Assembly (NCBI GenBank): GCA_963518955.1
Contig: CAUQKI010000005.1
Span: 1-64,000 of the forward strand
DNA length: 64,000 nucleotides
DNA from: JABCPE02 sp963518955
Lineage (GTDB): Bacteria; Bacteroidota; Bacteroidia; Flavobacteriales; Weeksellaceae
Reading direction: 5' to 3'
This document shows, one piece after another, positions 45,856 through 54,712 of the stretch. A program made the translations under genes and the position numbers. Below the pieces are notes generated by a model. That model was not told where the DNA came from and ran no database searches. It saw only the letters and a program-made list of their open reading frames with translations. Positions within the stretch are counted from its first letter, which is position 1. Every line of letters begins with the position of its first letter.

Positions 45856-46830
45856 ATGAAATTTCGTACCGAGGTAGAAATTCCGATTTCTGAAAAAAAA
45901 ATTCAAATTTCGGATTCTTTGTTTTCGATAGGGTCTTGTTTTGCAACGGAAATTTCTGTAAAACTAGCTGACAGCCAGTTTCAAACGCTGAACAATCCTT
46001 TTGGGACTCTCTTCAATCCTTGGGCTGTGAAAAACAGCATTCAAGAAATTTTTGAAAACAAAATTTACACAGAAGAAGATTTAGATTTTCATCAAGGCGA
46101 ATACTTGAGTTTTAATCATCACACCTCATTTAATTCTGAAAATCAGGAAGATACTCTCAGAAAAATAAATAAAAAAATAAACCTAGCGCACGAATTTCTA
46201 AAACGAAGCAATTGGGTGATTATCACCTATGGAACGGCTTTCGTTTATGAACATTTGTCCAAAAATATCTTTGTAGCAAATTGCCACAAAATCCCACAGA
46301 CACACTTTAATAAACGCCTTCTGACGCACGAAGAATTGGTAAATTCAATAACTGAAACCTGCCACATTCTAAATAAAATCTGCCCAAAAGAGGCGCAGAT
46401 TCTTTTTACGCTAAGCCCTGTCCGCCATACCAAAGATGGTTTTAGCGAAAATAATCTAAGTAAGGCCAAGCTGCTCTGTGCAATTCATGAGGTTGTAGAA
46501 CAGCACGAAAACTACCATTATATCCCTGTATATGAAATAGTTATGGATGACCTGCGCGATTACAGATTCTACAAGGAAGACCTCATCCATCCGAGCGAAC
46601 AGGCCGTTCAGTATATTTGGGAAAAATTTAAAAAGGCTTATTTTTCTGATGAAGCCGATAGATTTTCCAATGAAAACCTTAAAATAAAACAGGCTTTGGA
46701 GCATCGCCCAAAAGATAAAAACAGCCCTAAACACCAAGCTTTCTTAAAACAAATACAAGAAAAAATCATCCAGCAGCAGGGAAAAGTTGAGCATAAGATT
46801 TTTACGGATAATTTGGATAATTTTCTTTAA
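45856..46830 (+). CDS. GSCFA-domain protein
   Basis: A 324-residue protein of the GSCFA family, named for its motif, here SIGSCFATEI at about residues 25-34. The family belongs to the SGNH-like hydrolases; the motif serine fits the nucleophile position, and VRHTKDGFSENN plus EDLIHPSEQAVQYI supplies late-block residues including a D-x-x-H. Substrate unknown, probably an acylated cell-surface sugar. The start at 45856 (ATG) is preferred to a TTG two codons earlier. It opens the polysaccharide region, 9 bases after the prenyl synthase. Confidence 0.85.
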   Translation: MKFRTEVEIPISEKKIQISDSLFSIGSCFATEISVKLADSQFQTLNNPFGTLFNPWAVKNSIQEIFENKIYTEEDLDFHQGEYLSFNHHTSFNSENQEDTLRKINKKINLAHEFLKRSNWVIITYGTAFVYEHLSKNIFVANCHKIPQTHFNKRLLTHEELVNSITETCHILNKICPKEAQILFTLSPVRHTKDGFSENNLSKAKLLCAIHEVVEQHENYHYIPVYEIVMDDLRDYRFYKEDLIHPSEQAVQYIWEKFKKAYFSDEADRFSNENLKIKQALEHRPKDKNSPKHQAFLKQIQEKIIQQQGKVEHKIFTDNLDNFL

Positions 46831-46835
46831 ATTTG
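46828..46835 (+). promoter_or_regulatory. -7 promoter element TAAATTTG overlapping the GSCFA stop codon
   Basis: TAnnTTTG box whose first three bases are the TAA stop of the GSCFA gene. It would give the ABC exporter gene a leader of roughly 70 bases. Confidence 0.4.
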
Positions 46836-46912
46836 CCCTGCGAAATGCAATCATATTTTTTCATTTTAAAAATCATGAAATTTTGTGATTATTGCACTTC
46901 AAAAATAGATAT

Positions 46913-48703
46913 ATGAACAGCAAAAATACCTCTTTACTAAAATATTTTTCTTATTTCAAGAACATTGCAGGATGGCACATGTATGGCTATATTTTGGTGA
47001 ACTTATTGGTGGGTTTATTGGATGGTTTGGGACTTGCTATGTTCATCCCATTACTGGGCATTGCATCTGGAATAAATACTAATACAGGAGATGAAAACTC
47101 GGATGTTATAAATTTCATTGTCAATTTATTTGATTTCGTTGGCGTAAATGTAAATCTTGTAAATGCCTTGTTATTTATGGTCATCGTTTTCTCGATAAAG
47201 GGAGTTTTCTACTATCTGAGAAGCGTTTATTTTATAAAAATAAGAGTAAAATCTGTAAGTTTACTGAGGCTCAACTTGATAGAAAACCTTAATGAACTTT
47301 CTTATTCCGGATTTACAAAATTAGAAGCTGGGCGCATCCAAAACACAATGGTAGGCGAATTGGGAAAAGTAATCGGAGCATTGATGAGTTTCTTCGTTTA
47401 TTTACAGCACATTATTATGCTTGCCACTTATATTTTCCTTGCTTTTATTGCTAATTGGCAGTTTGCTATTTTGGTGGCAATTGGAGGATCGTTGTCTAAT
47501 TTGTTTTATAAATACATCAACAGCTACACCAAGGAAAAAGCCACACTGCTTTCTAGTAAAGGAAATAGTTTCAATGCAGTTTTGATACAGATTCTTCATA
47601 ATTTTAAATATTTAAAGGCGACAAACCACTATCGGTTATTCTCAAAAAAACTAGTGGATAACATAGGCGAACAAGAAAAAATCAATCTAGGTGTAGGCAA
47701 AATTTCATCCATTGGGGAAAGCCTTAGAGAGCCTTTTACGATTGTCATCATCACAGGGGTGATTATCGTCCAGACCTCTTATTTAGGGGAATCTTTTTCT
47801 TCCATTCTTTTGAGTTTACTACTGTTTTACAGAGCATTAGGACATTTGGTGAGTATGCAGAATTCTTGGAATACATTTTTATCCAACTCTTCTGGAATTG
47901 ACTCTTTTGAGACTTTATTATCTGATTTTAAACATTATAAAGAACCTCTTCACTATCAAGAAAAGATTGAACACATTGATGACATCAATATTAAAAATAT
48001 TTCATTGTCATTTAGAGGGAAAAAAGCCATTGATAACATAAGTTTTTCTATAAAGAAAAATTCTTCTGTGGCCTTCGTCGGAGAAAGTGGAGCTGGAAAA
48101 ACAACTCTCGCTAACATCATATCTGGACTACAAACACCCGATGATGGGGAAATTATCATTGAAGAAAAATCTCTGTATAAAACTAATCTTAATTCTTTCC
48201 GAAATCATCTCGGTTACATTACACAAGAGGCTGTGATATTCAATGATTCCATCTTTAATAATGTCACTTTTTGGCAAGAAAAAACCGAAGAAAATATAGA
48301 AAAATTCAGACAAACTATTGAAAAAGTTTCTTTATCTGAATTTGTTAATGAACTTCCAGAAAAAGAAAACACTCAACTTGGGAATAACGGCATCCTAATT
48401 TCTGGTGGTCAGAAACAAAGAATTTCTATCGCGAGGGAACTTTATAAAGATGTGGAACTGCTCATACTAGATGAGGCAACTTCTGCACTGGATACAGAGA
48501 CCGAAAGACACATCAAAAACAACATAGACCTGCTACAAGGACAGACTACCCTTATCATCATTGCTCACAGGCTTTCTACGATAAAAAATGTGGATATGAT
48601 TTATCTTTTGGATAAAGGTAAAATCATAGCCTCTGGTGATTTTGACAGCTTGGTAAAAAGCTCAGAAAAATTCAAAAAAATGGTGGAATTACAGGAATTG
48701 TAA
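46913..48703 (+). CDS. ABC exporter/flippase (MsbA/PglK-like half transporter)
   Basis: A 596-residue half transporter: about six transmembrane segments in residues 1-320, then a nucleotide-binding domain with Walker A GESGAGKTT, signature ISGGQKQRISIARE and Walker B LLILDEATSALD. Its place in a polysaccharide locus that lacks a visible Wzx suggests flipping of lipid-linked glycans, as PglK does, but lipid A or peptide export is also possible. The ATG at 46913 is chosen because the upstream TTG at 46892 leads to an unconserved extension. Confidence 0.85.
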   Translation: MNSKNTSLLKYFSYFKNIAGWHMYGYILVNLLVGLLDGLGLAMFIPLLGIASGINTNTGDENSDVINFIVNLFDFVGVNVNLVNALLFMVIVFSIKGVFYYLRSVYFIKIRVKSVSLLRLNLIENLNELSYSGFTKLEAGRIQNTMVGELGKVIGALMSFFVYLQHIIMLATYIFLAFIANWQFAILVAIGGSLSNLFYKYINSYTKEKATLLSSKGNSFNAVLIQILHNFKYLKATNHYRLFSKKLVDNIGEQEKINLGVGKISSIGESLREPFTIVIITGVIIVQTSYLGESFSSILLSLLLFYRALGHLVSMQNSWNTFLSNSSGIDSFETLLSDFKHYKEPLHYQEKIEHIDDINIKNISLSFRGKKAIDNISFSIKKNSSVAFVGESGAGKTTLANIISGLQTPDDGEIIIEEKSLYKTNLNSFRNHLGYITQEAVIFNDSIFNNVTFWQEKTEENIEKFRQTIEKVSLSEFVNELPEKENTQLGNNGILISGGQKQRISIARELYKDVELLILDEATSALDTETERHIKNNIDLLQGQTTLIIIAHRLSTIKNVDMIYLLDKGKIIASGDFDSLVKSSEKFKKMVELQEL

Positions 48704-48721
48704 TACACCTCTACCCTGCTT

Positions 48722-49648
48722 CTACAACCAGTTTAATCTATATTTTTTGATTAATTCTTGTTTATCTAATTGATTAGCTTCTATAATATCATCAAAAAAT
48801 GGTGATTTGTATGCATATTGGAAGAAAAGCCCGCTGTCTACACCATCCCGCTGCCATGGCTTCACCTTCCCTACATAATGGTAAATATAGAACCAATGAT
48901 TGGCCTTAATTCCCACTTTTTTCTTTAAACTTTCTAAAAGTAACCGATTAGGTGTAATTCTTATCGTGGCTGTATTGTTATAAAATTTTGATATCAGTTT
49001 TACTCCGCCATTTCGTGAAAATACAGAGTTTAAGATGTCTTGGTCTTGCAGTTTTGGTTCTGGAATTTCTTTCAGTGCATCAAAAAGTTTTTGTTGAATG
49101 TCCATTTCCCGCATTTTCTTTAAATTGTAAAGCACCACTCCTGCATTGAAATACTCCTCTGGATTTGGCATTTTTAGAACCTCCGTGAAATAGCTTATAG
49201 GATAATCTGGATCATCTCCCTGAAGAACTTTATTTTTAATGAATGGACTACTGCTGCAAATCGCTAATTTATCCTCAAAATCCATATCTATGTATGCAGA
49301 AATATCAGCATTTACTATCAAATCACTATCCAAATAGAGAATTCTGTCATAATTCATGAAAATCTCTGATAAATAAAAACGATAATAGGTGCTCACAGAC
49401 ATGTAAGAATTGAGATAAAAACTACTTTTATCTATATTCCCAAGCTCATGAAATGTTATGCTAAAATTTTTATGAGGTCTAAGCTGAGATATCGCTTTTT
49501 GTTTATTTTCTTCGCTTATAAACTCTGTAAGAATATGTATTTCATAATGGACATTTCTATTTTGATTACTTAATATAGAAGTAATTACTACATCTGTGTA
49601 TTTAAAATACTTATCATCACAAGTAAAAACAATGGGAAAAACACGCAT
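48722..49648 (-). CDS. Family 8 glycosyltransferase
   Basis: A 308-residue retaining glycosyltransferase of the LgtC/galactosyltransferase type. N-terminal IVFTCDDKYFKYTDVVITSI, the metal-binding DxD in RILYLDSDLIVNADIS, then YFNAGVVLYNLKKMREMDI and DQDILNSVFSRNG, all standard GT8 blocks. It would add a hexose from a UDP-sugar in the cytoplasm. The start at 49648 is preferred: the longer frame from a TTG at 49669 overlaps a -7 box at 49667-49674. It is the only gene of the locus transcribed leftward. Confidence 0.9.
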   Translation of the reverse strand: MRVFPIVFTCDDKYFKYTDVVITSILSNQNRNVHYEIHILTEFISEENKQKAISQLRPHKNFSITFHELGNIDKSSFYLNSYMSVSTYYRFYLSEIFMNYDRILYLDSDLIVNADISAYIDMDFEDKLAICSSSPFIKNKVLQGDDPDYPISYFTEVLKMPNPEEYFNAGVVLYNLKKMREMDIQQKLFDALKEIPEPKLQDQDILNSVFSRNGGVKLISKFYNNTATIRITPNRLLLESLKKKVGIKANHWFYIYHYVGKVKPWQRDGVDSGLFFQYAYKSPFFDDIIEANQLDKQELIKKYRLNWL

Positions 49649-49666
49649 ATTATTATGTCTTTTGTG

Positions 49667-49674
49667 CAAATATA
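49667..49674 (-). promoter_or_regulatory. -7 promoter element for the GT8 gene (TATATTTG on the minus strand)
   Basis: Perfect TAnnTTTG box 19 bases upstream of the GT8 ATG at 49648. Confidence 0.6.
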
Positions 49675-49706
49675 ATAATTAAAAGCCTATGCGCCTAAAT
49701 ATGGGC

Positions 49707-49737
49707 TTTGTCAATATTAAATGAATTGTTAAATTTG
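49707..49737 (+). promoter_or_regulatory. Promoter: TTTG, 19-base spacer, TAAATTTG
   Basis: -33 TTTG at 49707-49710 and -7 box at 49730-49737. Consensus spacing; likely the main promoter of the co-directional run 49757-58774. Confidence 0.6.
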
Positions 49738-49756
49738 CATAGCGAAAATTAACACA

Positions 49757-50800
49757 ATGACCACTTCTCAACTTACATTTACGAGATTTATTGCGGCTTT
49801 TTTGTTGTTTGTTTATCACTTTGGAGAAATAAAAAATGGTGAACATCTTAACCTAGGCGTTAGTTATTTTTATGTATTGTCTGGCTTTGTGATGATTTTG
49901 GCTTATGGAAAAAAGGAACATATTTCTCCGAAAGAATATTATATAAATAGGCTTGCAAGAATATATCCACTGCACATAATGACATTACTTCTTGCTATAG
50001 CTGCTAATATTTTCAAATATATAAACTATTTGGAATATGTAAAATTTGATATTCCTTCAATGCTTATAAATGCCTTTTTAATTCATGCATGGATACCACA
50101 AGTAAGCCTTTCCTATAATGTCCCATCATGGTCTATATCTGTAGAAATGTTTTTTTATCTGTTATTTCCTTTTATTTTCAATTATATTATCAAAAAATGG
50201 AAGTTTAAATATATCGCGATATTCACATTATCTTTTTGGCTAATATGTCAGATAGGCATGAATATCTTCTATTTTTCGGAATATTATGGAGGACACAACT
50301 CTCTGGATAGATATTTTTTGAAATACAATCCTTTTCTACATCTCAACTCTTTTCTTGTAGGGATACTTTTTGGATTGATATTTCAAAATATGCATTTATT
50401 CAATTTTAAGGCTGGAAACTATGATATACCAATAATCATAGTGACTTTGACAACTATACTTCTTATCTATCTTACTAGAAATCTATTTATTCATAATGGT
50501 TTTCATTCAATAACATTTGGAGGATTGATATTATTAATTACTTTAAATACTGGCAGGATAACGAAGATTTTCAACAATAAACACCTCATCTATTTAGGAG
50601 AAATCAGTTTTGCTCTTTATCTTCTACAAATACCTATTGGATTAATATTAACTAAAATTCTTAGTGCAGCAGGTATAAAAAGTCATACAGTATTCTTTTG
50701 TTTATCATTTGTAGTGGTCATGATAGCTTCTCATTTTTCCTATAAGTATATAGAAATACCTGCAAGAAATAAAATCAAAAAATTATTTGGTAATGCTTAA
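49757..50800 (+). CDS. Membrane acyltransferase (Acyl_transf_3/OafA-like)
   Basis: A 347-residue polytopic membrane protein with about ten segments. The first segment holds the catalytic-type histidine and conserved arginine (TFTRFIAAFLLFVYHFGEI), followed by VSYFYVLSGFVMILAYGKKE and YYINRLARIYPLHIMTLL, all family hallmarks. It would transfer an acyl group, often acetyl, to a sugar at the membrane. First gene of the long operon; its stop overlaps the next start by eight bases. Confidence 0.9.
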   Translation: MTTSQLTFTRFIAAFLLFVYHFGEIKNGEHLNLGVSYFYVLSGFVMILAYGKKEHISPKEYYINRLARIYPLHIMTLLLAIAANIFKYINYLEYVKFDIPSMLINAFLIHAWIPQVSLSYNVPSWSISVEMFFYLLFPFIFNYIIKKWKFKYIAIFTLSFWLICQIGMNIFYFSEYYGGHNSLDRYFLKYNPFLHLNSFLVGILFGLIFQNMHLFNFKAGNYDIPIIIVTLTTILLIYLTRNLFIHNGFHSITFGGLILLITLNTGRITKIFNNKHLIYLGEISFALYLLQIPIGLILTKILSAAGIKSHTVFFCLSFVVVMIASHFSYKYIEIPARNKIKKLFGNA

Positions 50801-51680
50801 CAGATTGACAAATAGAATACAAGAGGCAGTTTCTGTTCTTTTGGGAAAGAAAAAAACTATTCCCAATGAAATAAAGCCTTCATTCCCAGAACAAAATTAT
50901 AAAAACCTAAAACCTTTCATCATAGAAGATGAAAAACTCAAAGATTATCTCAAAAATATCTCTATAGAGTTTTGTTTCTGTGAATTTGGAGAAAACCGTA
51001 CAAACGCAGGAGGGAATGAACTGAGCAATCAAGACAGGCTGGAGCCGTCATTATCTTCACTAAAAAAATATTTTCCAAACGCTACATATACTGTATATTC
51101 GGATTTTGATCTAAATGTAGAAGGCGTAAACTTAAAAAAAGTGGCTCACCCAGAAGGTTTAGACAAAAACCATCCCAGATACATGTATAGAGTAACGGGC
51201 TACTATAAATACAAATCCTTACTAGAATCCACAGCGGATTTCAAATGCCTAATAGATTCTGATATGTTCATTTTTTCAGAAGAAATATATAGACTGATAT
51301 ATCTTACAGAATTATTTGGCTCTTGTGCAGCTCCTACTCCTAGAAATCTTGTCAAAAAAGATATGGAAATGTCTCTTGACACCAAGCCTATCACAGACAT
51401 GAGCAATGGCTGTGGGCATTCTTATAATCAAAGCCCAATGACCCTTTGGAAAGGACATGAATTAGCAGAAAAATATTATCAAAACTGCTGTGATATTTTG
51501 CTAAAAGATCCTTCTCGTAACTCTCGTATCATGTGGCTTGCCGCTCATGACACGAAATATGCTCCCTACCACCTCCCTACTGAGTGGTGTGTTTGTGGAA
51601 ACCAAGAAGGCATCGGTGATGAAATAATTTTGCATATCGGGCATAAAAGTGTAGCCGAATATTATAACATAAAAATCTAA
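50793..51680 (+). CDS. Glycosyltransferase-like protein (GT-A fold, DxD)
   Basis: A 295-residue cytoplasmic protein. The segment CLIDSDMFIFSEEIYRLIYL has the DxD metal-binding motif after a hydrophobic strand, as in GT-A glycosyltransferases; the preceding YKYKSLLESTADF fits the usual helix. Cysteines and histidines at the end (WCVCGNQEGIGDEIILHIGH) may complete the active site. I do not recognise the CAZy family. The ATG at 50793 is preferred to a TTG two codons earlier. Overlap with the acyltransferase gene and a 3-base gap to MBOAT show operon membership. Confidence 0.65.
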   Translation: MLNRLTNRIQEAVSVLLGKKKTIPNEIKPSFPEQNYKNLKPFIIEDEKLKDYLKNISIEFCFCEFGENRTNAGGNELSNQDRLEPSLSSLKKYFPNATYTVYSDFDLNVEGVNLKKVAHPEGLDKNHPRYMYRVTGYYKYKSLLESTADFKCLIDSDMFIFSEEIYRLIYLTELFGSCAAPTPRNLVKKDMEMSLDTKPITDMSNGCGHSYNQSPMTLWKGHELAEKYYQNCCDILLKDPSRNSRIMWLAAHDTKYAPYHLPTEWCVCGNQEGIGDEIILHIGHKSVAEYYNIKI

Positions 51681-51683
51681 AAT

Positions 51684-53135
51684 ATGCTCTTTAACTCTAT
51701 TAGTTTTGCGGTATTTTTACCTATAGTTTTTTCCCTTTATTGGATATTAAACAAACGACTTAAGTGGCAGAACATTTTACTTCTGGTATCCAGCTATTAC
51801 TTCTATTCCTGCTGGGATTGGAGATTTTCGTTTTTATTGTTATTTTCTACATTTTTAGATTATTTTTCAGGACTGCAGATTGCAAAAGCCGAAGATAAAA
51901 ATACCCGAAGATTTTGGTTTTGGCTTAGTATTTTGATAAATCTTTCTTTCTTAGGATTTTTCAAATATTATAATTTCTTTGTAGGTTCATTTGCAGAACT
52001 TATGGGCAGTTTAGGGATTAAAGTAAATCCTTGGACTTTGGAAATACTACTTCCTGTGGGAATTTCGTTTTACACATTCCATGGATTATCGTATGTAGTA
52101 GATATTTACAACAGAAAAATAGAGCCTGAAAAAGACCCTGTTATCTACGCCTTGTTTGTAAGTTTTTTCCCTCTTTTAGTGGCTGGTCCTATAGAAAGAG
52201 CTACGCATTTACTTCCTCAATTAAAGGTAAATAGAGAGTTCAACTATCACAAAGCCGTGGATGGGATGCGACAAATCCTTTGGGGATTATTTAAAAAGGT
52301 GGTCATCGCGGACAACTGCGCCCATTATGCTAACATAATTTTTAATGATTATGCAAACGCCGAATACACGGGAACCACACTAGCTTTTGGAGCGTTTTTA
52401 TTTGCTATTCAGATTTATTGTGATTTTTCTGGTTATAGTGACATTGCTTTAGGGTCGGCAAGGCTGTTCGGTATAGAATTATTAAGAAATTTCAATTATC
52501 CATATTTCTCAAGGGATATTGCAGAATTTTGGAGAAGGTGGCACATTTCTCTTTCCACTTGGTTCAAAGATTATCTCTACATCCCTCTAGGTGGGAGCAG
52601 AGGAGGTGACTGGATGCGTATTCGTAATACCTTTATTATTTTCTTGGTGAGTGGTTTTTGGCATGGTGCAAATTGGACTTTCATCTTCTGGGGATTCCTA
52701 AATGCTTTATTCATAATGCCTTCTATCGTTATGAAAACCAATAGGAACAATCTTGACATCGTAGCACAAGGCAAAATATTTCCTTCTCTAAAAGAATTTT
52801 TCCAAGTGCTTCTGACATTTGGTTTGGCTACTTTTTGCTGGATTTTCTTCCGTGCCGAAAGTATTTCTGATGCATTTTCTTTCATCAAGAAAATGTTCAC
52901 GACCATGCATATAGGCATCGGATATCCTTTGAAACTAATAGGAGGAGATTTGAGCCTACTTTTCTTTATCGTTATTATGTTCGTTTTCGAATGGCTGATG
53001 AGAGACCGACTTTTCCCTCTAAGATTTGAGGATAAGGTAAAAAGACCATTCCGCTGGATGATTTATATTTTCCTAACTTTACTGATCATTTGGTTCCATG
53101 GAAAGGAAGCTGAATTTATATATTTCCAATTTTAA
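51684..53135 (+). CDS. MBOAT-family membrane O-acyltransferase (AlgI-like)
   Basis: A 483-residue polytopic enzyme. Family landmarks: FPLLVAGPIERATHLLPQL, DFSGYSDIALGSARLFGIEL, WRRWHISLSTWFKDYLYIPL and SGFWHGANWTFIFWG with the catalytic histidine. AlgI-like MBOATs pass acyl groups across the membrane to extracytoplasmic glycans, with an SGNH-type partner completing transfer; such a partner is the next gene, four bases on. Confidence 0.9.
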   Translation: MLFNSISFAVFLPIVFSLYWILNKRLKWQNILLLVSSYYFYSCWDWRFSFLLLFSTFLDYFSGLQIAKAEDKNTRRFWFWLSILINLSFLGFFKYYNFFVGSFAELMGSLGIKVNPWTLEILLPVGISFYTFHGLSYVVDIYNRKIEPEKDPVIYALFVSFFPLLVAGPIERATHLLPQLKVNREFNYHKAVDGMRQILWGLFKKVVIADNCAHYANIIFNDYANAEYTGTTLAFGAFLFAIQIYCDFSGYSDIALGSARLFGIELLRNFNYPYFSRDIAEFWRRWHISLSTWFKDYLYIPLGGSRGGDWMRIRNTFIIFLVSGFWHGANWTFIFWGFLNALFIMPSIVMKTNRNNLDIVAQGKIFPSLKEFFQVLLTFGLATFCWIFFRAESISDAFSFIKKMFTTMHIGIGYPLKLIGGDLSLLFFIVIMFVFEWLMRDRLFPLRFEDKVKRPFRWMIYIFLTLLIIWFHGKEAEFIYFQF

Positions 53136-53138
53136 AAG

Positions 53139-54020
53139 ATGAAAAAATTCGTTCATAATCTATTTTTGTTTGCAGGAGCTATTGCCATTATTTTGGTTTT
53201 ATCTATAGTTTTTTACTGTTTTATGTTCAAAACGCCACAGACCAATAGAATTCCTTTTTTAGGTGATTCAACTGGAAAGGCATCAATAAATACCAAAATA
53301 GCCACCCAATACGAAAACTATTCGCAAGGAGGTGAGGCTTATCTTTTTACCTATTACAAGTTAAAACAACTTATAAAAACACAAAAAGTAGATACTGCTC
53401 TTATCAACTTCTCACCTTCTAATCTTATCAATAATAAATTTGAATTTGCTAGTTCAGAAGGGAGAGAGAGGTATCTTCCTTTAGTAGATGCTGAAGGACA
53501 GAAAGACTTATTTTTTGCTAATCCCAGCATTTACATAAAATCTTGGATAGGATTAGGAAAAGAGGGGTTTCATTTATTAAAAAACGATACTATAAGCTTT
53601 GGAGGATACACTGCGAATATAAAAAAATATGATGAAAATTATTACAAACCTAAAGAAGAAACCCATATTCCCATTTATCAAACTAAATATCTGGATAAAA
53701 TAGTCAAACTATGTCAGGAGCAAAACATTCACCTGGTTTTTGTGAATCTACCCAAATACATACATGACAAAAATTATCCAAAATACAATAGGAAAGAGTT
53801 TCTAGAATTTTATTACAAAAACTACTCAAATATAGATTTCATAGATATTTCTGATTTTAATTTTAGCCAAAAATGGGGAGGTAAAGAGCAAGACTATTTT
53901 GCTGATATAGCACACACCTCAGACAAAGGAGGACAGGCTTTTTCTGAATTTCTAAGTAAAACAAGTCTTTCAGAATTATTAAAATCTAATTACAATAAAA
54001 AAATAAACACCAAAAAATGA
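53139..54020 (+). CDS. Membrane-anchored SGNH-like protein, partner of the MBOAT
   Basis: A 293-residue protein with an N-terminal membrane anchor (residues 11-29) and a periplasmic domain. A GDS motif at 42-44 (PFLGDSTGKASIN) gives a block-I serine, and DYFADIAHTSDKGGQAFSEF near the end gives the block-V D-x-x-H. This layout is like the AlgJ/AlgX or DltD-type partners that finish O-acetylation of exported polysaccharide. The residue spacing fits but overall similarity is low. It overlaps the next gene by four bases. Confidence 0.65.
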   Translation: MKKFVHNLFLFAGAIAIILVLSIVFYCFMFKTPQTNRIPFLGDSTGKASINTKIATQYENYSQGGEAYLFTYYKLKQLIKTQKVDTALINFSPSNLINNKFEFASSEGRERYLPLVDAEGQKDLFFANPSIYIKSWIGLGKEGFHLLKNDTISFGGYTANIKKYDENYYKPKEETHIPIYQTKYLDKIVKLCQEQNIHLVFVNLPKYIHDKNYPKYNRKEFLEFYYKNYSNIDFIDISDFNFSQKWGGKEQDYFADIAHTSDKGGQAFSEFLSKTSLSELLKSNYNKKINTKK

Positions 54021-54697
54021 TTGTAGGAAATGGACTTATCGCTTCTCTATTCTACGATGTAGACCGAGAAGATGTTGTTTTTTTCGCATCTGGAGTTTCT
54101 AACTCCTTGGAGACAGAACTATCTGAATTTCAAAGAGAAGAAGACCTAATCAGGGAAACTTTCACACAAAATCCTGACAAACTTTTTGTCTATTTTTCCA
54201 CCTGCAGCATCTATGATTCCTCAAAGGCTGACAGCCAGTATGTTCTACACAAACTAAAAATGGAACAAATCATCGCTGAAAACTGCCCAAAATATTTAAT
54301 ATTAAGGCTAAGCAACGCTGTTGGAAAAGGAGGAAATCCCAATCTGCTGATGAACTACTTGGTTCGTTCTGTCAGAAACCACACAAAAATAAATGTCCAC
54401 ACAAAGGCAACTCGGAATATCATTGATACTGAGGATATTAAAAATTTAGTTCTCCAAGTTATCAATTATCAGAATTTTAATAAAGTGGTCAATATCGCCT
54501 ATCCCTTCAATTATTCTATCATTGAAATTCTCGAAATCATTGAAAAAGAACTAGATATAGAACCTCAACTCATTCTCATAAAGGCAGGTTCTGGCTACGA
54601 AATAAACATTCCTGATGTAGAAAATTATTTCAAAGAACGAAACTTAACCAATAAAGAATTGTATCTTTGTAACATTCTAAGAAAATATTACATATAA
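54017..54697 (+). CDS. NAD-dependent epimerase/dehydratase-like protein (short form)
   Basis: A 226-residue protein of the extended SDR class but about 100 residues shorter than usual. It begins abruptly with MIVGNGLIASLFYD, an abbreviated nucleotide-binding loop without the full GxxGxxG. It retains LFVYFSTCSIYD, SQYVLHKLKMEQII (a Y-x-x-x-K-like pair) and LILRLSNAVGKGG. It may be an inactive or specialised sugar reductase. Coupled by ATGA to the SGNH gene and 15 bases before the 4-epimerase. Confidence 0.7.
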   Translation: MIVGNGLIASLFYDVDREDVVFFASGVSNSLETELSEFQREEDLIRETFTQNPDKLFVYFSTCSIYDSSKADSQYVLHKLKMEQIIAENCPKYLILRLSNAVGKGGNPNLLMNYLVRSVRNHTKINVHTKATRNIIDTEDIKNLVLQVINYQNFNKVVNIAYPFNYSIIEILEIIEKELDIEPQLILIKAGSGYEINIPDVENYFKERNLTNKELYLCNILRKYYI

Positions 54698-54712
54698 TAA
54701 AAAACTTAAAAG

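Noticed and set aside
50793..51680. Possible family 8 or family 2 membership of the second glycosyltransferase
   Set aside because: Only the DxD region fits; conserved blocks of either family are missing, so no family is named.
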